Source: Archivesica marissinica (taxonomy: Eukaryota; Mollusca; Bivalvia; Venerida; Vesicomyidae). Taken from it: DNA of 64,000 nucleotides. Shown in pieces: positions 31,701-35,837 of the stretch (position 1 is its first letter; every line of letters starts with the position of its first letter). Below the pieces are notes generated by a model. It was not told where the DNA came from and ran no database searches. It saw only the letters and a program-made list of their open reading frames with translations. The stretch is from contig CM026403.1 of assembly GCA_014843695.1 (NCBI GenBank), positions 49,810,296 to 49,874,295 of the forward strand. Direction: 5' to 3'. The translations under genes and the position numbers were made by a program.

Positions 31701-33039
31701 TGTATATTTTGCATACATAGGCGATGTTGAAGTTTCTATTCTACAATTTTATATTTTGCATACATAGGCGATGTTGAAGTTTCGAGCCGGCTACGGGTCC
31801 AGTAAAGATGTGCATGGATACAGGGATCTTGGCTTGACCAAGGAGCAGATTTTCATCATCGGAAAATCGAGCAAGAAACAGCAGAATCTAGCCACGGTAA
31901 CCGTAGTATTTTCTCTATACTACCCGTAGTCTATGTCACCCTGTACAACCCGTAGTATATGCCACCCTGTACAACCCGTAGTCTATACCACCCTGTACAA
32001 CCCGTAGTCTATACCACCCTGTACAACCCATAGTCTATGCCACCCTGTACAACCCGTAATCTATGCCACCCTGTACAACCCGTAGTCTTTGCCACCCTGT
32101 ACAACCCATAGTCTATGCCACCCTGTACAACCCGTAGTCTATGGCACCCTGTACAACCCGTAGTCTATGCCACCCTGTACAACCTGTAGTCTATTCCACC
32201 CTGTACAACCCGTAGTCTATGCCACCCTGTACAACCCGTAGTCTATGCCACCCTGTACAACCCATAGTCTATGCCACCCTGTACAACCCGTAGTCTATGC
32301 CACCCTATACAACCCGTAAACAAATGATAATGTTTGAGGGGTTTTTTTTATGTATAAATAATTTTTGAAAATTCAGGTTCAGGATCTAGATCATGCTTGG
32401 TGGTTGGGACTAGTTAGTGAGGCAGGGAACAACCACTATCGAAGCATTATATATGTCGGTATATGTAATTGTTGACATCGTCGCCGGAAAGGTGACTGCT
32501 TAGTCTCAATTTCCACTAAAGTGCGTGAGACAAAAATGAGGCACATTTGCATTTTACTTCTCGGCAGTACGTTATGTACTTTATCAGATTTGAACATCGT
32601 GCTGTACTCTGAAAGTTCTCACTTCTATAATTGGATTGATACACGCAGGGCAATAAGATTTGTAGCCTTTTATGCTTTCACTATATTTCAGTTTATGAGC
32701 AGCGGGTATGCGGCCCATTTAGAATTGTTGATGAACCCGGGCAGTACCCGGCCAGCAAGCGGAAATGCTGTATTCCTCCTTCACAAAACCTGCTTCAGTC
32801 TGCCATCATCTGAAAAAAGGGGTTCAAAAATGAGGGCATCAAATGTTCCAGCGCCAAGCGGACAGTTTGAAATCCCGGGCGTGTCTCGGCTCGAAGGCGG
32901 GACCAGTCCCCAGACATTGATCACAGTGGGCGAGCAGGGAAACACGCTGTTGCAGCCAGTACAGCCGAGCTTTGGAGCCGCTGTAAGAGCCAGAGGCTCA
33001 TCGCCACGGCCAAAAATGACGCTGGACTCGCATAGATAA
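1146..33039 (+). CDS. PITPNM: PITPNM/Nir/rdgB-family membrane-associated phosphatidylinositol transfer protein, C-terminal 773 residues in 11 exons
   Basis: Join 1146-1761, 3503-3673, 5360-5545, 12511-12659, 15142-15270, 15908-16024, 20128-20270, 22656-22805, 24885-25068, 31768-31896, 32692-33039. All introns are GT-AG, the phases match at every junction, and the sum is 2,322 nt (773 codons plus TAA). Family-typical motifs follow in the expected order: [32 protein letters not shown] and [12 protein letters not shown] (DDHD domain), then [39 protein letters not shown] and SGYAAHL (LNS2 and tail). In the known family these proteins move PI and phosphatidic acid between ER and plasma membrane at contact sites; LNS2 senses phosphatidic acid. 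The PITP and FFAT regions are not in the window, so the gene starts upstream. The paralogue cannot be fixed from this sequence. The orthology is firm; expression is unknown. Confidence 0.93.
1895..2815 (+). repeat. 23-bp minisatellite, about 40 copies
   Basis: Unit AATATACAAGGTGAGGCTCT plus ACC or GCC. Each unit contains AAG|GTGAGG, a good match to a splice donor, just downstream of exon A. Open frames on the - strand here are repeat artefacts. Confidence 0.95.
2945..3190 (+). mobile_element. SINE family S3, head truncated
   Basis: Retains GGTTCGATCCCC, CTTTCAGTGGGACTTTAAGC, GTAAAAGAACCAGAGGAGA, GACATCGCTCATATGGGCAA and the tail GCGACGATAAATAAACGTAA. Same family as 4105, 19727, 53968, 61019 and 63677. 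Confidence 0.8.
3503..3673 (+). CDS. PITPNM: PITPNM exon B: DDHD domain
   Basis: Acceptor ttccctgcag, donor gtaagt, phase 1 to phase 1. Encodes [20 protein letters not shown] and the RLEPLL-type continuation, a strongly conserved DDHD block, ending in GDGESIQI. The last 53 nt and the donor are repeated exactly once downstream (see the 100-bp duplication). Confidence 0.93.
3621..3820 (+). repeat. 100-bp tandem duplication spanning the exon B donor
   Basis: 3621-3720 and 3721-3820 are near-identical. The unit holds the last 53 nt of exon B, the GTAAGT donor and 47 nt of intron. The second copy differs by a few bases (for example GGGGGAC to GAGGGAC). Use of the second donor would retain 100 nt and meet a stop in the first intron bases. 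Confidence 0.95.
4105..4335 (+). mobile_element. SINE family S3
   Basis: GGTTCGATCCCCCCGTCTGA, CTTTCAGATGGGACGTTAAA, GGCGTCGCTCATATGGGCAA and the tail GCGACGATAAATAAACATAA. The tRNA-like 5' end is degraded. Confidence 0.8.
4545..4705 (+). mobile_element. MITE fragment of the AGCAAACAGCATAGA family
   Basis: Shares GGATCTATGTTGTTTGCTAT, AATAGCAAACAGCATAGA and GGTTCTATGCTGTTTGCTAA with the elements at 5762, 37892, 38426 and 39701. The right end reads GAGTTAA; the left TTAA end is missing. Confidence 0.65.
4913..5175 (+). mobile_element. SINE family S1, full length
   Basis: tRNA-Ser-like head: TGGCCAAGTGGTTACGG (A box) and GGTTTGAATCCCA (B box). Body contains TATCCAGCTGGCTTGTGG and CACCAATAATAGCTTACGAG; tail GCGACGTTAAACCCTAAACA. 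Same family as 15515 and 22845. Confidence 0.85.
5177..5310 (+). repeat. 33-bp tandem repeat, 4 copies
   Basis: Unit AACAGAGCGTGTAGGTGATA plus ATTGTTTACATTG, directly after the S1 tail and about 50 nt upstream of exon C. Confidence 0.9.
5360..5545 (+). CDS. PITPNM: PITPNM exon C: DDHD domain, variable insert
   Basis: Acceptor ctatttgtag, donor gtatat. The split codon g|tg with exon B gives Val, and the end phase 1 matches exon D, which supports both borders. It encodes [20 protein letters not shown] and then a Ser/Gly-rich stretch. This is the poorly conserved segment between the exon B block and WWGSKR in this family, so the call rests on phase, open frame and position more than similarity. 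The donor is weaker than the others. Confidence 0.75.
5762..5995. mobile_element. TTAA MITE (piggyBac-like), 234 bp
   Basis: Starts TTAACCCTTTGC and ends GCAAAGGGTTAA, so it is bounded by TTAA with CCC...GGG inverted termini. The interior has an imperfect palindrome around ACATAGATCCAGATGAG and AGCAAACAGCATAGAGC. TTAA target duplication is diagnostic of piggyBac-type insertion (established knowledge). Confidence 0.85.
6435..6780 (+). repeat. 28-bp tandem repeat with degenerate right end
   Basis: About seven close copies of TTTGATGGATTTCTAATTGA plus TGTCAGTA, then diverged longer units containing ATGCCGCTACATTT and ATGTCACTACATTT. Confidence 0.9.
6847..6900. mobile_element. Very short TTAA element, 54 bp
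   Basis: TTAACCCATTCCCATC at the left and GGTAATGGGTTAA at the right form TTAA-bounded inverted ends with the CCC...GGG signature of the larger MITEs here. Probably an internal deletion product. Confidence 0.5.
7005..7395 (+). repeat. ATGCATT-rich minisatellite, about 19-bp unit
   Basis: Copies of GCATTCAATGCATTTTGGT with TACATT, GAGCATT and TTAATGCATT variants; each copy is partly self-complementary (AATGCATT). Both strands are stop-poor, so open frames here are artefacts. Confidence 0.9.
7745..8023 (+). repeat. 27-bp minisatellite, left part
   Basis: About ten near-identical copies of GATCTATGGAGGTGGGGTAG plus ATCTGCT, running straight into the gap. Confidence 0.95.
8024..9023. other. Assembly gap, 1,000 Ns
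   Basis: Exactly 1,000 N with the same 27-bp repeat on both sides, so the gap is probably unresolved array of unknown true length. Confidence 0.98.
9024..9172 (+). repeat. 27-bp minisatellite, right part
   Basis: Same unit and orientation as 7745-8023, about 5.5 copies, one with GTGAGG in place of GTGGGG. Confidence 0.95.
9230..9375 (-). mobile_element. SINE family S2, 3' part only
   Basis: TTTAACGTCGCTACCGGTTA, GAGCAACGGGCAGTTT, CTCCAGCAGTTACCCAGTAC and AGAAACTGCCAACTTTTTCA match the reverse complement of the S2 copies at 38805, 45925 and 49020. The tRNA head is absent. Confidence 0.8.
9556..9692. mobile_element. Tc1/mariner-like MITE with TA ends
   Basis: TACAGTTAAACCTGTCTTA at the left and CAGGTTTAACTGTA at the right are inverted ends flanked by TA. 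Internal GGTTGGCTGCTTAATGGAGG is the empty-site counterpart of the nested insertion at 9958. Confidence 0.75.
9908..10315. mobile_element. Tc1/mariner-like MITE split by a TTAA MITE
   Basis: Left end CTGTCAAACCTGTCTTAAGC, right end GCAGGTTTGACTGTA. Same family as 9556 and 25133. Its interior is interrupted at TTAA by the element at 9958-10199. Confidence 0.8.
9958..10199. mobile_element. TTAA MITE nested in a mariner-like MITE
   Basis: TTAACCCTTTCAACACCA to TGGTGTTGAATGGGTTAA: inverted ends inside a TTAA duplication. Removing it restores GCTGCTTAATGGAGG, the sequence of the paralogue at about 9650. A near-perfect hairpin (about 10000-10062, arms GTGTAGATCCAGATGAGCC) occupies its left part. 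Confidence 0.9.
10383..10605 (+). repeat. 44-bp tandem repeat, about 5 copies
   Basis: Unit TCTGTTAGGGAGTAAACGGT plus TAATATTGACTGGTGTTACTG and TCG, nearly identical copies. Confidence 0.95.
10668..10949. mobile_element. MITE with TA ends, 24-bp imperfect TIR
   Basis: TACCGTCCATACCCACCTAT at the left; the right end is its inverted form ATAGGCGAGTATGGACGGTA. Flanking TA and terminal sequence are consistent with a Tc1/mariner/pogo-type MITE. Confidence 0.8.
11102..11880. mobile_element. Old TTAA element, paralogue of the one at 38222
   Basis: TTAACACTTTACCGCACA left end, then blocks shared with 38222-39332: CAGTTACTGCCCCTGAAT, GTTTCCTCTGTTTTTATC, CGCAACATCTGGTTAGGGAA and CTGCCAAGGGAGGTAAT. 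It lacks the two insertions found in that copy. The right TTAA is eroded. Confidence 0.65.
11910..12510 (+). repeat. Exon D acceptor array: 75-bp unit (41 + 34)
   Basis: Six copies of a composite unit plus three leading 41-bp copies. Each subunit ends in ATGTATATATCTTGTTGCAG, the acceptor of exon D, and the 41-bp subunit also carries the first bases of exon D (TGAGCAGTCG). About 15 decoy acceptors precede the real one at 12510/12511. Acceptors of the 34-type lie 75n nt upstream and are in frame with exon D without stops. Confidence 0.95.
12511..12659 (+). CDS. PITPNM: PITPNM exon D: DDHD domain core
   Basis: Acceptor tatcttgttgcag, donor gtagga; phase 1 in, phase 0 out. Encodes [20 protein letters not shown], then [20 protein letters not shown]. 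This block supplies the later Asp, His and Asp residues that give the DDHD domain its name. The acceptor is the last of about 16 near-identical copies in the upstream array, and a different array starts about 12 nt past the donor. Confidence 0.95.
12672..13010 (+). repeat. 51-bp tandem repeat, about 6 copies
   Basis: Unit GATACAACAAATTTGTCATT plus GCTATGAAAATTGATTCACC and CTGTGCAACCT. It begins about 12 nt after the exon D donor; the outer copies are diverged. Confidence 0.9.
13060..13510 (+). mobile_element. Unclassified dispersed repeat interrupted by an S4 SINE
   Basis: CACAGTTATGGCCCTTT occurs twice, flanking the SINE, and ACTTCACAGGAATGATT plus TTGTGAATATCGTCTT match the paralogue at 45120-45380 (AACATCACAGGAATGATG, TTGTGAATATCATCTT). 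Class unknown. Confidence 0.6.
13257..13465 (+). mobile_element. SINE family S4
   Basis: GAGTTCGAGCCCCGTTGGAG (B box), ATTTAAATTCCACATTGCCT, GATGGATTCCATCAGGAATG and TTATTAATATAAATTGAAAG, ending GAGCTAAAATAAATTTTATT. It sits inside the repeat at 13060-13510. Confidence 0.85.
13511..14205. other. Intron D-E, no feature recognised
   Basis: AT-rich intronic sequence with a poly-A run near 14151; no coding similarity or clear repeat seen. Confidence 0.5.
14208..14830. mobile_element. MITE with about 80-bp imperfect TIRs, about 620 bp
   Basis: Left AATCGCGCTGCGCGTTTTAG is matched inverted by CTAAAACGCGCAGCGCGATT at the right; outward, TATATATATTCTGCACATT pairs with AATGCGCAGAACATATATAT. Further short GGAATC-type repeats extend inward. 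An A/T-rich core holds a local palindrome around 14455-14490. Confidence 0.8.
15142..15270 (+). CDS. PITPNM: PITPNM exon E: DDHD-LNS2 linker
   Basis: Acceptor ttttattacag, donor gttagt, phase 0 on both sides, 43 codons. Encodes [20 protein letters not shown] and ends [13 protein letters not shown], matching the family segment after FxLRQ where a basic EKWxxKRT motif leads into the LNS2 region. Confidence 0.9.
15288..15350 (+). mobile_element. SINE family S1 fragment
   Basis: AAGCTGGCTTGTGTAGGGTCAG, GTCTACCCGGGTATCTGTCC and ATGCCTGGAACAGTAGACAC match the S1 body only; starts about 18 nt after exon E. Confidence 0.55.
15515..15732 (+). mobile_element. SINE family S1, near full length
   Basis: TGGTTACGGTCGTTGACTCC, GGTTCGAATCCGACAGGG (B box), GGTCAGTGGTTCTACCCAGG and ACCAATACTAGCTGGAGAGT. 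The usual tail is replaced by a MITE fragment. Confidence 0.8.
15733..15840 (+). mobile_element. MITE fragment of the AGCAAACAGCATAGA family
   Basis: TTTTAGCTCCACTATCCGAA, TAGCAAACAGTATAGAGCCT and the right end TATGGGTTAA. The left half is missing, with the break at the end of the S1 SINE. Confidence 0.65.
15908..16024 (+). CDS. PITPNM: PITPNM exon F: start of LNS2 region
   Basis: Acceptor ttcctatcag, donor gtatat, phase 0 on both sides, 39 codons. Encodes [20 protein letters not shown] and then [16 protein letters not shown], a highly conserved family block. Confidence 0.93.
16209..17070 (+). mobile_element. hAT-like nonautonomous element
   Basis: Ends rich in GAGTACTCGAGTACTCG in inverted orientation; the right end read inward is AGGGATGTCAACGAGTAGTG, typical of hAT-type termini. 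At 16868-16933 an ATG opens 21 codons including [12 protein letters not shown], which resembles the start of a BED zinc finger of hAT/ZBED transposases, then stops. It looks like an internal-deletion derivative of an autonomous element. The 8-bp target duplication was not identified. Confidence 0.7.
16868..16933 (+). pseudogene. Remnant start of hAT transposase (BED finger N-terminus)
   Basis: ATG followed by [19 protein letters not shown] sequence and TGA after 21 codons. VWKYF is typical at the first strand of a BED finger. The rest of the transposase is deleted and the element's right end begins about 60 nt later. Confidence 0.5.
17138..19470 (+). repeat. 47/48-bp array in intron F-G, same unit as the exon J array
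   Basis: About 50 copies of TTGAAGTTTCTATTCTACGA plus CTGTATATTTTGCATACATA and GGCGATG (type A, 47 bp), or with CGTCTGGTGAAG or CATCTGGTGAAG in the junction (type B, 48 bp). Type A carries the exon J acceptor and 16 nt of exon J although exon J is 12 kb away. Blocks of A-B-B-B-B-A recur at 17818, 18435, 18706 and 19101, a higher-order pattern. Confidence 0.97.
19727..19960 (-). mobile_element. SINE family S3
   Basis: Reverse complement tail TTTACGTTTATTTATCGTCG, body GATAGTGCAATGATACAGAG and CACGAGACCTCGGTTTAACG, then ACGGGGGATCGAACCTG (B box). The A-box side is lost. Confidence 0.85.
20128..20270 (+). CDS. PITPNM: PITPNM exon G: LNS2 domain
   Basis: Acceptor catttgcag, donor gtaagt; phase 0 in, phase 2 out (split Arg codon cg|g). 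Encodes [20 protein letters not shown] and ends in YPVKMVVR, conserved in the LNS2 region. The donor is the first of about 24 donor copies in the 59-bp array downstream. Read-through past the donor meets TAA at once. Confidence 0.93.
20271..21718 (+). repeat. Exon G donor array: 59-bp unit, about 24 copies
   Basis: Unit GTAAGTCTAGAGTAAACATG plus TGCACTTACCTCGTGTGATT and CCAAGTAAATCCATGTTCG. The first copy begins exactly at the exon G donor and every unit restores CG|GTAAGT. Retention of any unit gives a stop straight after the split Arg codon. Later units carry scattered substitutions (TGTACTTAC, TTCATGTGATTG), so the array is not freshly homogenised. Confidence 0.97.
21840..22655 (+). repeat. 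Exon H acceptor array: 51-bp unit, 16 acceptors
   Basis: Unit TTACATTACAGGGTGGATCA plus CACAACTACGGATATGTTTC and AGTTTACATGC. It contains the acceptor and first 27 nt of exon H. Decoy exon-like starts run from 21891 in exact 51-nt steps to the real one at 22656. The frame of exon H is open through the entire array, giving 17-residue repeats ([17 protein letters not shown]). Main variants are CATG or CAAG and GGATCA or GGACCA. Confidence 0.97.
22656..22805 (+). CDS. PITPNM: PITPNM exon H: LNS2 domain, SIDGS motif
   Basis: Acceptor cattacag, donor gtatgt, phase 2 on both sides. Encodes [20 protein letters not shown] and then [16 protein letters not shown] and [13 protein letters not shown] replaces the lipin DxDGT catalytic motif, as in other Nir/rdgB proteins, so the domain is expected to bind phosphatidic acid without phosphatase activity (family knowledge). 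The acceptor and first 27 nt are the last copy of a 51-bp tandem array. Confidence 0.95.
22845..23640 (+). mobile_element. SINE family S1 expanded by an internal minisatellite
   Basis: Head CTCCGTGGCCGAGAGGTTAC and GGTTCGAATCCCACTAGG, and end CACCAATAATAGCTGGAGAG, are normal S1. Between them about 22935-23540 holds about eight copies of a roughly 80-bp unit (ATGCTATCCAGCTGGCTTGT, GTCCGTGCATGCAATATTGC). A normal copy has one such segment. Confidence 0.9.
23641..24317. other. Intron H-I with degraded element fragments
   Basis: TTAACTCTTCCTCATC and AAGGGTTAA at 23658-23707 may be a short TTAA element. 24068-24155 holds GCTATGCTGTTTGCTATACG and AATAGCAAACAACATAGATC from the AGCAAACAGCATAGA MITE family. 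The rest is unremarkable AT-rich sequence. Confidence 0.5.
24318..24538 (-). mobile_element. SINE family S5
   Basis: Reverse complement reads GATTAGCACAGTGGTTAGCG (A box) and CCCGGGTTCGATCCTCGGAC (B box), then the body with GGTTTTCTCGAGGTACTCCA and CCCACACGAATGACCAC and a tail in AAATAAATAAAGTT. Same family as 35186, 49505 and 52965. Confidence 0.85.
24560..24884 (+). repeat. Partial exon I triplication: 117-bp unit
   Basis: Exon I-like starts at 24651 and 24768, exactly 117 nt apart and 117 nt before the real start at 24885. Each copy has the TATTATACAG acceptor and about 75 nt of exon I, then TCAACCCAGCATAA, where the frame stops. A more diverged fourth copy lies at about 24568-24640. The unit is 39 codons, so frame is kept but the TAA makes upstream acceptors unproductive. 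Confidence 0.93.
24885..25068 (+). CDS. PITPNM: PITPNM exon I: LNS2 domain
   Basis: Acceptor tattatgcag, donor gtaatg; phase 2 in, phase 0 out. Encodes [20 protein letters not shown], then [10 protein letters not shown] and [16 protein letters not shown]. Two near-full copies of its acceptor and first 70-80 nt lie just upstream at 117-bp spacing. They end in a TAA, so the last copy is the functional exon. Confidence 0.95.
25133..25316. mobile_element. Tc1/mariner-like MITE
   Basis: GTCAAACCTGTCTTAAGCAG left and AACACAAGTTTGACTGTA right, with GGCTGCTTAATAGAGGTGAC inside. Same family as 9556 and 9908. Confidence 0.8.
25400..31767 (+). repeat. Exon J acceptor array, about 6.4 kb, 47/48-bp unit, about 130 copies
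   Basis: Same type A and B units as 17138-19470, plus C variants (GATGAAG in the junction, CTACAACTG, TATTATGCAT). The last type A unit is the real acceptor TTGCATACATAG of exon J, and type A units share 16 nt of the exon. Segments near 26800-27240 and 28545-28970 are near copies (both with GGTGAAGAAGAAG), so blocks of many units have duplicated. Around 26530-26760 the unit is broken by T runs, possibly sequencing error. Exon-J-like reads into type A units stop within about 19 codons. Confidence 0.97.
31768..31896 (+). CDS. PITPNM: PITPNM exon J: LNS2 domain
   Basis: Acceptor ttgcatacatag, donor gtaacc, phase 0 on both sides, 43 codons. Encodes [20 protein letters not shown] and then [20 protein letters not shown], the conserved end of LNS2. 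The acceptor and the first 16 nt are identical to the unit of the 6.4-kb array that precedes it; exon and array diverge after GAAGTTTC. A 26-bp array begins about 10 nt past the donor. Confidence 0.93.
31906..32320 (+). repeat. 26-bp minisatellite just after exon J, about 15 copies
   Basis: Unit CCGTAGTCTATGCCACCCTG plus TACAAC. The first partial unit (CCGTAGTATTTTCT) starts within about 10 nt of the exon J donor. Confidence 0.95.
32321..32691 (+). other. Intron J-K remainder
   Basis: No repeats or similarity recognised apart from a T run near 32341; ends in the exon K polypyrimidine/acceptor ACTATATTTCAG. Confidence 0.5.
32692..33039 (+). CDS. PITPNM: PITPNM terminal exon K: C-terminal tail and stop
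   Basis: Acceptor ctatatttcag, phase 0. Opens [13 protein letters not shown], matching the family hallmark GYAAHL, then runs through a poorly conserved Ser/Pro/Arg-rich tail to TAA at 33037-33039. The ATG at 32521 is in the intron and is not used. Confidence 0.92.
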   Translation, partial: FMSSGYAAHLELLMNPGSTRPASGNAVFLLHKTCFSLPSSEKRGSKMRASNVPAPSGQFEIPGVSRLEGGTSPQTLITVGEQGNTLLQPVQPSFGAAVRARGSSPRPKMTLDSHR

Positions 33040-33918
33040 CTAAACTTTAAAATCATACGACGCTGGACGCACATTGACAACTAGAATGGGATTTTCCTGT
33101 TTAGTCCAATCAGAATCATGTATGTGAGCACACCAATTCTAGAGCCTCATTCCAGTTTGGTACATTTACAATATTATCAATATAGGAGAAACAAGGATAA
33201 CTTGATGTTTCTCGGAATTTTAGTTAGGGCGTAGCTCATTTTACAGAATTGTGGATCATCCCCACCAACACATTTCACACGTATTCAGTGAGACACAGCG
33301 TCATATCATTTTACATTAACGCCTGTGGAAACATATATGTTCTATTTTAGCAGTAATGTCGTTGTTTTTGTATCATTGATGCATAGGGAATTTATATGTT
33401 CACCGTTAGCACATTGTAGGTGCGGGCCAATTTCAATGAAATGTCAAGCCCTACTTTCTAGGAATAATAAGAAAAATATTACACACTTGTTATCTGCTCA
33501 TTTGGCCTACAGCGTGCTAAAGGTTAATAAATTATACAATAGTTTATTAATATTACATCATATTCCTGTTCCAACGGACATAAATTATACAATATTCCAA
33601 CATGGCTTGGCATTTTGGCAACAATATATAATCTTATTATTTACAAGTCATAATAGTAATAAAAATCTAACATGCATAGCTCACTAGGAAAGTTCTATTA
33701 AAATTGTTGTATCCGACCCCACTGGACTGAGCAAATAATTGGGGTTTCCCCCTTGTTGGGGCCCGAAAAAAATTAATATTGTGTAGAAAATGGGACACTC
33801 CCATACAATGCCATGTATGCTCTCTGATCAGGAATGTGATGTTAATGCCATGTTAAATCAAAAATGTGGGGGGGGTAGGGGGGTATTTCTTGAAATCTTG
33901 TCAAATAATACTTGTATA
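33040..33918 (+). other. Probable 3' UTR / intergenic
   Basis: AT-rich sequence after the PITPNM stop. A 120-codon open frame at 33325-33687 shows no recognisable domain. No repeats or RNA genes seen. Confidence 0.4.
33526..33531 (+). promoter_or_regulatory. Candidate polyadenylation signal of PITPNM
   Basis: AATAAA about 490 nt after the stop codon, in AT-rich sequence. Several other AATAAA hexamers occur downstream, so the true 3' end is not established. Confidence 0.3.
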
Positions 33919-34506
33919 TTTAAAGCAGCATTACATCGTATGAAATAAAAGATATTTGAAAAATTCAATTTTTACGTATGGGTAGCAATGCTACTACACA
34001 TTCTAACATTATACTTTGTATGCTTATGTTCATTTGGTAAACAGTGTTTTTTTTGCGATAAAACAAACTCGAAACCGAAAGTAGGACTTTCTGAGTCGAT
34101 CTTGTTTACAACCGGAACGCATCGTTCGCACTTGTTTACATTCAGAATGCATTGACCATATTTGTCCCACGTTGTCTTTTTTACTTAAATTACTTGATAA
34201 GATTATTCATACCTCTGTTAGCGTCTTTTAGGGACATTTCTACATCCCCGCGAGGGGTTCGACATTAGAGGAAGATTTCATGTTCAAAATATATACGTTG
34301 TTTTCTACATCCTCTGTTGTTTCACGCATGCGCGCTGTGCGTGTTTACATTTCGTGTGTTGATAAACAAATTCGCGTATACGACGGTTTAAATTTATTGG
34401 AATTTTATCGTTTCTGAGTGACTATTTCGATTTTTGTAAACACACACACATTAGTATTTATATTTTACCCAAAACATCCTTTATTACGATGTAATGCTGC
34501 TTTAAA
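33919..34506. mobile_element. MITE with TTTAAAGCAGCATTACATCG termini, 588 bp
   Basis: The right end TACGATGTAATGCTGCTTTAAA is the inverted left end (about 22 bp). Related elements at 59472 and 62188 share GTAGCAATGC / CTACTACACATTCT-type interior and AACAGTGTTTTT. Confidence 0.85.
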
Positions 34507-34960
34507 AACTTGACAATTTTTTTCAGGTTTTTGTTTTTCTTGTTCAAATTAAGGGGCCTGCATCAAATGGGATCAGGCGGAGCTGATAATCTAATAATTA
34601 AACTTATGCCTGCTTAATGGACGCCATTGTATAAAGAAAACGTAATTTGTGTATGCAACGTTTTAGTTGTTGATATACTTGTTCAGCTAGTATTTGTTTG
34701 TAGTTATAAACATACGTTCAATTTAAGTTCTATCTTGTGTATGCTAGGGGGAGTGTATGCTAGGGGGAGTGTTGTGGGGGGTGTTCCGGTTCACGATACA
34801 GATAGTAATACCTGTTATTAAAGGCCGATTGTTGTATTGTGCCGAGCGTACCGGGTACCTGTATCGATCTATTTATTGATCATCAAAATATTGAGTTTTG
34901 ACAACTGTTGTAAGGGCTCGTAGGCCCCTGTTTTCAAATAAGTTATTTCAAAATTTCCAT
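34507..34960. other. Intergenic, no gene recognised
   Basis: Contains a 16-bp direct duplication GTATGCTAGGGGGAGT at 34739-34770; otherwise AT-rich with no similarity seen. Confidence 0.5.
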
Positions 34961-34963
34961 CAA

Positions 34964-35104
34964 ACTTGGAAGTTATAAACATTCTCTTCAATCTCAAACT
35001 CGGCCTCAAGCTTTCTGATTGGTTTAGCCAAGAGCAAATCTCAGACTCGACCAATCGTATTACATGAGCTTGAGATTGGAGAAAAGTTTTATAACCCGAC
35101 CCTG
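34964..35104. mobile_element. Short palindromic MITE (GAGAAAAGTTTTATAAC family)
   Basis: Left GGAAGTTATAAACATTCTCT and right AGAAAAGTTTTATAACCCGA are inverted, as are TCTCAAACTCGGCCTCAAGC and GAGCTTGAGATT. Related copies at 42613, 46781 and 47132. Confidence 0.7.
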
Positions 35105-35185
35105 GTCACACTACATCAGGAATGACAAACTCCGGATTACAGGACTTTGTATCAATTACAAAATTCATCAAGTTAAATTAAAATG

Positions 35186-35365
35186 ATCGGGAAGTATGTG
35201 AGATGGTACGGTGGTCGCCAGATCGGACAGGTGGGTTTTCTCCGGGTACTCCGGTTTCCTCCCACACGAATGACCACATTTACGCTTTCATCCGTGCCAA
35301 AGAGAGTGATTGTTATTAAGTTTTTAAAGCTTGTTTCGCAATCGTTGTAAAATAAATAAAGTTTA
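35186..35365 (+). mobile_element. SINE family S5, head truncated
   Basis: GGGAAGTATGTGAGATGGTA, CAGATCGGACAGGTGGGTTT, CTCCCACACGAATGACCACA and the tail GCAATCGTTGTAAAATAAAT. The tRNA-like head is missing. Confidence 0.8.
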
Positions 35366-35837
35366 AACTAAGTAAAAATAATTTGGTCAAAATTTGCCAG
35401 AGTGAAAGATGTACAGTTTGTAAACCAGTTCCGATTATTTTATTCAATGTGCATTTTGTTTATTATTGGTTGATATGCACAATGTCTTACCTGAAATATG
35501 TTGCAATTATTTTATTCCCGACATGTGTTTACATTTACACAGCTGACTTTTATATTTAGTACACATTCAATCACTTCCGGTTAATTCCAGGTGTTCCGAA
35601 TATATAATTAGGGACCACCTCAAACTTCATTTTAACTGTCAAATATGACTTTGCATTTATTTTGACAGAAACAATACAGACATGCCTTTCTCTGCTATTG
35701 TGAATGAAGAGACTTTTATTTGTAAAACAGAAAGAATCACTATTATGCATACATAATATTTTTTATTTATTTATTATTCAAACAATTAAAAATTCATGAT
35801 ATTACAAGTTCCATTGCTTCTCCTTCAGGTATTGCAT
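35366..35837. other. Intergenic, no feature recognised
   Basis: AT-rich sequence; no repeat or coding similarity seen. Confidence 0.4.

Noticed and set aside
17138..31767. CRISPR-like regular direct repeats
   Set aside because: There are no unique spacers; the units are contiguous tandem repeats in a eukaryotic intron.
31897..31960. Extra coding exon after exon J
   Set aside because: The sequence is a 26-bp repeat, and exon J already joins exon K in phase with the conserved family order.
32521..32691. Open frame start at 32521 as a separate small gene
   Set aside because: It lies in the last PITPNM intron, and the clear acceptor at 32691 with a phase match defines the real exon.
32781..33080. 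99-codon - strand open frame
   Set aside because: Antisense shadow of exon K.
33325..33687. 120-codon open frame after the PITPNM stop
   Set aside because: AT-rich, no domain, overlaps the likely 3' UTR; treated as chance.
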